From positions 22,170,890 to 22,234,889 of the forward strand of contig JARCOQ010000006.1 in NCBI GenBank assembly GCA_029207755.1: a DNA stretch of 64,000 bases, read 5' to 3'. The translations under genes and the position numbers were made by a program. Under the pieces are notes generated by a model. That model had not been told where the DNA came from and made no database searches. It was given only the letters and a program-made list of their open reading frames with translations. Shown here one piece after another: positions 59,185 through 64,000 of the stretch. The stretch is from Chamaea fasciata. Taxonomy: Eukaryota; Chordata; Aves; Passeriformes; Sylviidae. Within the stretch, counting starts at the first letter, position 1; each line of letters starts with the position of its first letter.

Positions 59185-62100
59185 GTAAGGTCTGGATTTG
59201 TTTGCTTCTGTGAGCTTATTCGTGTATGTAGTGTGTGAAGTGTGAATCATTGTGTCTGCCAAGGGGATATATTTGTACTGTCATTTGTACTGCCATTGCA
59301 GTTTAGCACCTACTTTTTGGTAATACTCAGCTCATTAGCTGTTGAGTTTTTACTTTTCAGCTTCATATGTTTGTAAGCTGTTCCTATTGTCTCATGTTAA
59401 CTAACCAGAGGAAAAAAAAATTTTGTGTATACTATTTTAAAGAGCTCTGGGGAAAAAATGCATCACCAAGTATTGCTCCGAAGAAAAGAGATGCTTCTAT
59501 TTCATCTTTCTGAGTGGAGTACAGACCTACAAACTAGAAAAATCCAGGTGTACCAGCAGGAATTACTTTTCTTTTATGATCTCAGTTTATTTCTGTAGTG
59601 CATACTTTGTCCTCATGTATGCTGCTCCAGTCTGTGACATTTGTCACTTGAGTCATAATTATCCACTGTTCCATAATTATTTTGTGAAATTCTTTAGAGC
59701 TGAAGAACCACAGACTAGAAGAAAACCACGGTGCATAATCATGTATGTGCATAATTTTGTGCATTCACTTTATGTAAGCCAGATAGTACAGGACGTGCTG
59801 GGGCCAAGAATGCCTGAGAAAATCATCTGGCTCACTAAAGTTTGAATGTCACAGCATGAGCTTTGTAAGCTATAACTTCTTACTTGCCTCTAAGGCCATT
59901 GTATGAGAAATAAGAAAAAGTGTAAGGAAACAGAAAGGAACAGTACCTTATAGTAAATGAAGTAAAAAATAACCATCCTAATGTCACTGAGATGTTTTTC
60001 TTGCATCTTAAAGTAGACCTTGATAACTGGAGTAGGCACATAACAGAAGTGTTTCTATCATTAATGCGCTGCTTGCAATGTAATTTGAGTGACAGTGAGG
60101 TAAGCTGCATATGGGTACAGATGCCTCTAAAATTTAGTGTATGTCAAACTGAAGTGATCTCAGGGGCATGTCAGGTGGATGTACATGTGAAATGCTCTGT
60201 TGTACTTTAAGGCATGTGAAGGGCTGTTATATGAAACTTCTATTTTTACAGGTTCGATGCATCTCTTTGTGTCTGGAAATAGTCTTACTTGTTTTTGAAA
60301 GCCACAAAACCTTCCCGTATTAAATAGGAAAATAAAATCCGCCTAAATTGCCTACCCAAGCATTTCCTCTGAGACATAATAGCTGCAAGATACAATCTTA
60401 ACAACCTACAGCTGGGTAAGCAGAATAGTTTGGGAAACAAGTGCGGCCAAAATGGAAAACAGGATGTGCTATTAATAGGAGCAGTAATTTAAAATATTTG
60501 GCCTTTTTTCTTCATTCATTTTCTTTTTCATTTCACAGTATATACTCAACTTATGACCAGAAGAAAACTCAAGAGTCAGCGGGGTTTTTTAATAATTTAG
60601 AGCAAATATTGGGTTTTTCTATTTGAACTTCTATGCATCTCCTGGAACATTTCTGGCAGTGAAGGATACACATTTGTTATCCAGTCTCTGTAGCCTTGAA
60701 GAGAGCTGCTGTACAGCTGGTCTTACATTGGACCCAACGCCACAGTTAACTAAAAAGCCCCTCTAGTTCCAAAGTAAATGTAACTACCTGTCATTCATCA
60801 TCTTGTTTTTCTTTCATATTCTGTCTTTTTCTAAGTTTTTCTCACTCTTTTTAGACTGATTTCCTTTAACTTGTACAAACAGCTGATGTATCACCAAAAG
60901 ATCAATTTCAGCCAAATTCGACACAGGACAAAGGAGGTTTTAAAGATAACATGCTTTGTCATGTTCTGCAAAAGTAAGCATGAAGGGAGGGAAATAAGGG
61001 AACATCTGTGATTTATGGGTTTCCCTTTATAGACACAGACTCCACTGACCAGTTTCTCCCTTCAGGTGCCATGGTCAACACCCTAATACAGGGTAACCTG
61101 CAGGAGAGGAGTAAGAAAAAAAGCTGGAAAAGGGGTGTGTTTAAAAGCTAGTAAGTCAGTCAGCCAAGAGACCCAGATCTCTGCGACTCAGAGATGATAC
61201 AGTTTTTCAAGTTTAGCCTAGGCTGCTTTGCTTAACTTTGTGTTAAAGGTAAAATCCACCAGGGTGCCTGAATTGTGCATCACTTTGACCACATGTGGCC
61301 AGGCATTGTCAACAAAATGAAACTGCTCTGTGGCTGTAATTTCTCTGGGTTGTAATGAGTAAATTGCACATAAGGATGTGTAAGTTGTCACAAGAACTAG
61401 AGACAGCTTTAAGCTTTATACTCACAGAAAAACCTAGGCTCTGACATTTGTGGTTACTTTTGTATAGGCAGGTGGTGAGCTCAATCTCAGGATGCACCAT
61501 GTTCATTGCTGCTCTCTGTGTGGTTAACAGAGCAGGATATGAAGGTGTATTTACTAAAAGTTTAAAAAAAGAAAAAAAAGAAACCCCAGACAACTGGTAC
61601 ATAGCTTTTGCTGAAATTCTGATCTTACTCTTTTGAGGTACTGAACTTGATAAAAGTCTGATATCCTGAGTTTCCACTTCAAGCTTGAACAGTTTAAACA
61701 GCAATGAATCCCACTGTCTTGCACTTCTGAATCCTTTAATTCTTTAGGAAGTGCTCATAAATAGTTTGAGCTAAAACTTCATTTTCTGTAGCTCAGGTGG
61801 TGCAAAATGGTTGCTGGCTATGCTTTGGGGGTTGCATCGTGAATTACCAGGCAGAGAGCACAGCTTGTATTGCAGACATCATTATTTAAAAGGAAGGATT
61901 TGCTATACATTAAGGAGGGTATCCAGTCCTAAATCAGTAGAATAAAAATACTGCAAATAGATATGTTCAAAAGCCATTTTTTTCTTGCCCGTTGAGATTC
62001 CTGCCTTGCCTGATGATTGGACTAATGTAGCAAGGCAAGCACTCTGAGGCAACACAAAGCCTTGTATAGAAACCATTACTTTGGTTTGTTGTGGGAGCAA

Positions 62101-64000
62101 AGCCCCACATACATGTCCTTTTCCAGCCACTTCCTGCTTTTTGGTGCTGCCACTTTCCCCTTCCCCCAGTATTTGTCCCTCCTTCTGTACATAAATTTAC
62201 AATTAAGCACATCAGAGAACTATTATGCAATTTGCTCCCTGACAGGAGAGCCAGGTGATCCCTGGTGAGCCTGAAGATGAGGCTGATCTCCAGTTTGAGG
62301 ACCTAGAAAGAAAATTCTACATGGGTGAAATGATCTGTAGAGACTTCTAATACTTCACAGCTGGTAGCTGGAGGATGGAGTGTTGAATTATGTTAGTTCC
62401 ATTGTAGCAAGCTGCTGTTCAAATTCTCCAGCCTCAACTCCTGCAGTTAGCTGCTTCCCCTGAACGGCTGTGATGCTGCGAGTGGTGTGGAGCACCAGGG
62501 GGCAACGTTTCTCTCACTGGCACCTTCAGACACAGGGTCTCATCCTCAGAATTTCATTTTTGTTGTTTATTTGTGGGAATGTAATGAGTGTTGAATCTTG
62601 CAAAGTAGAGAGATGGAAAAAGGGAAGCAGTGTCTCCTTTCAAAATGGATCACGCTTTGATCTGTTACAATACTGCATTTATTTTGAAAGAAGGTTTTTA
62701 TTATTTTTTAAATAAAACTCTGTTTCTCCTACTCACTGTCCTAAACATTCTAAGTAATAAATGTGTTTCCTCAGTTACTAGATTTTTGCCTTTATACCTC
62801 CCCACCCTACTTGTAGGCAGATGTTCCTGCTTCTGTAGCATCACTCAAGAGCCACATTTTTTTGGCTGTGCTAGTGCCTTCAGTTCTCTGTTCGCTGGTA
62901 AAAAGGTGAAGAGAACAACAACTCAGTGATCATTTAAAACCAGATGAAGTATGGGCACACTCAAAGGCTCCAATTTTCAGCTGGATCAGTTTTCTAGTCC
63001 CATTCACAGTATTACACAAGCAATAGAGCAGGCAGCGACAGGTGTCTGGAAGGTGAGGGTGGGTGCCCTTACTCTGCTCAGCAGCAGGACCATCCCTGAA
63101 TCAGTGTAGACTGATAATGAAACTTCACCTTGCACTGCAGTGCAGCAAGATATTCATTTACATTTATTAAGCATCTACAAATCTCTGTGTAGTGAACAAT
63201 TTTCACTACAGTTTTCACATATTGACTGTTCAGAATTGGTCATAGTAGGAGAACTATTTTGCAGATTGCCAGAATCTCCCAGCGCAGTCAAGCCAATTGC
63301 TGGATTTAAGGGGGGTGTGAATAGTTTTTGAAGGAAATGGTAGGAAAGTAGTGGTGCTTGTTGAAGCTTTCTTGCTGAGGGAGGTGTGTTGGAAGTAGAC
63401 AACAAGATTTTTTGTTACAGCTATGTCAGTTTTAGGTTGGAGAATGGGTGATTTGTTTTAACGTGGGCAATGTATGATGAAGTTACCTGTTGAACAGTGA
63501 AAGAAGTTGAAATTCAGAGCAATGAGATGCTTGTATCACTTAGCAGTAGCCAACAAATTAATTCAGATTAAAAAATCAACTACATTTCATTTTAGAGCTT
63601 GAGTTGCAGAAAAAAATGGTTTAGAAAGCACAGGTGTCTCTGTACAGGAAAATGAACTTGATTCATTAACTAAAATAATTTGGTTTCAGCCTGTCAGATA
63701 GAGGTGGCAAACTTAAATCCTAAGTGCTGAAGAAAAGTTTGAATTTGAATAACTGTTATTCTTGAAACCAACTCAGTTAACACCTATCTAGCTGTTTATG
63801 TGCTTTGTGGTGTGGGCTATATTTCTTGATTATTTAAAAATAATTTTGCAGTAGCATCACAAATATTATAAACTGTTGCTTTAGCATTCTGTGCTTAGAG
63901 TGTTTATGGGGTGTAAATTATGAGTAATGTGTTTGCCAATAATGTTTTAGCAACACAGTAATTATTAATTAAAGCCAGTTGGTTATAACTGATTACTCAG
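59185..64000. other. TBC1D1 intron to the end of the window
   Basis: No exon for the next expected segment (the acidic DYSEL region and the KENQKLQ coiled coil) is recognisable in any frame, so it probably lies beyond 64,000. AT-rich, with no recognised transposon. Open frames at 61,309-61,704 (minus) and 62,630-62,929 (plus) have no family or splice support. Confidence 0.7.

Noticed and set aside
62245..62263. Tiny exon-like segment between CTGACAG and GTGAGC
   Set aside because: Only 19 bases, and the translation does not match the next expected TBC1D1 segment. AG and GT pairs this close are common by chance.

Overview
This is vertebrate nuclear DNA, AT-rich and dominated by introns. The interspersed repeats are avian: several CR1 LINE fragments, a solo LTR of the type that starts TGTCCTGG and ends CCATGACA, and a SINE made of a tRNA-Ile-like head joined to a CR1-like tail. 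That SINE type is known from the zebra finch (TguSINE1), so the source is a bird and quite possibly a passerine. The species cannot be fixed from this window.

One protein-coding gene is recognised, TBC1D1, on the + strand. It encodes a Rab GTPase-activating protein related to TBC1D4/AS160. Twelve coding exons lie between 37,414 and 59,184. All reading frames agree across the joins, and every splice site is GT-AG, with one questionable acceptor at about 55.2 kb. Together the exons give 1,960 coding bases (1,711 without the two cassette exons). They cover the C-terminal helix of PTB domain 1, all of PTB domain 2, the linker with the AMPK-type serine, the AKT-type threonine, the two cassette exons of the long isoform, and the basic segment before the GAP domain. 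The exon for most of PTB1 should lie before base 1, and the Rab-GAP (TBC) domain after base 64,000.

Layout. 1-18.9 kb: intron with CR1 fragments (1.0 kb and 9.6 kb), a SINE (4.7 kb) and an old repeat family (8.8 and 12.0 kb). 18.95-19.5 kb: a CpG island holding a candidate alternative first exon of 10 codons (19,437-19,466). It ends in a phase-0 donor that fits the phase-0 acceptor at 37,414. 19.5-37.4 kb: intron with an antisense CR1 (25.7 kb), a CR1 tail (34.0 kb) and a compound microsatellite (35.9 kb). 37.4-59.2 kb: the coding exons, with two intronic LTRs (41.7 kb sense, 48.6 kb antisense). 59.2-64 kb: intron with no recognised exon.

The most interesting points are: (1) the intragenic CpG-island promoter, which would give a TBC1D1 lacking PTB1 but keeping PTB2 and both phosphosites; (2) the first cassette exon, where the AG expected at the ancestral boundary reads GG and the first usable AG lies 30 bases downstream in the same frame; (3) an apparently longer linker before the AMPK-type serine than in mammals; and (4) a possible alternative terminal exon at 53.9 kb that would end the protein before the GAP domain. 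I found no new multi-gene system, CRISPR array, operon or RNA gene.
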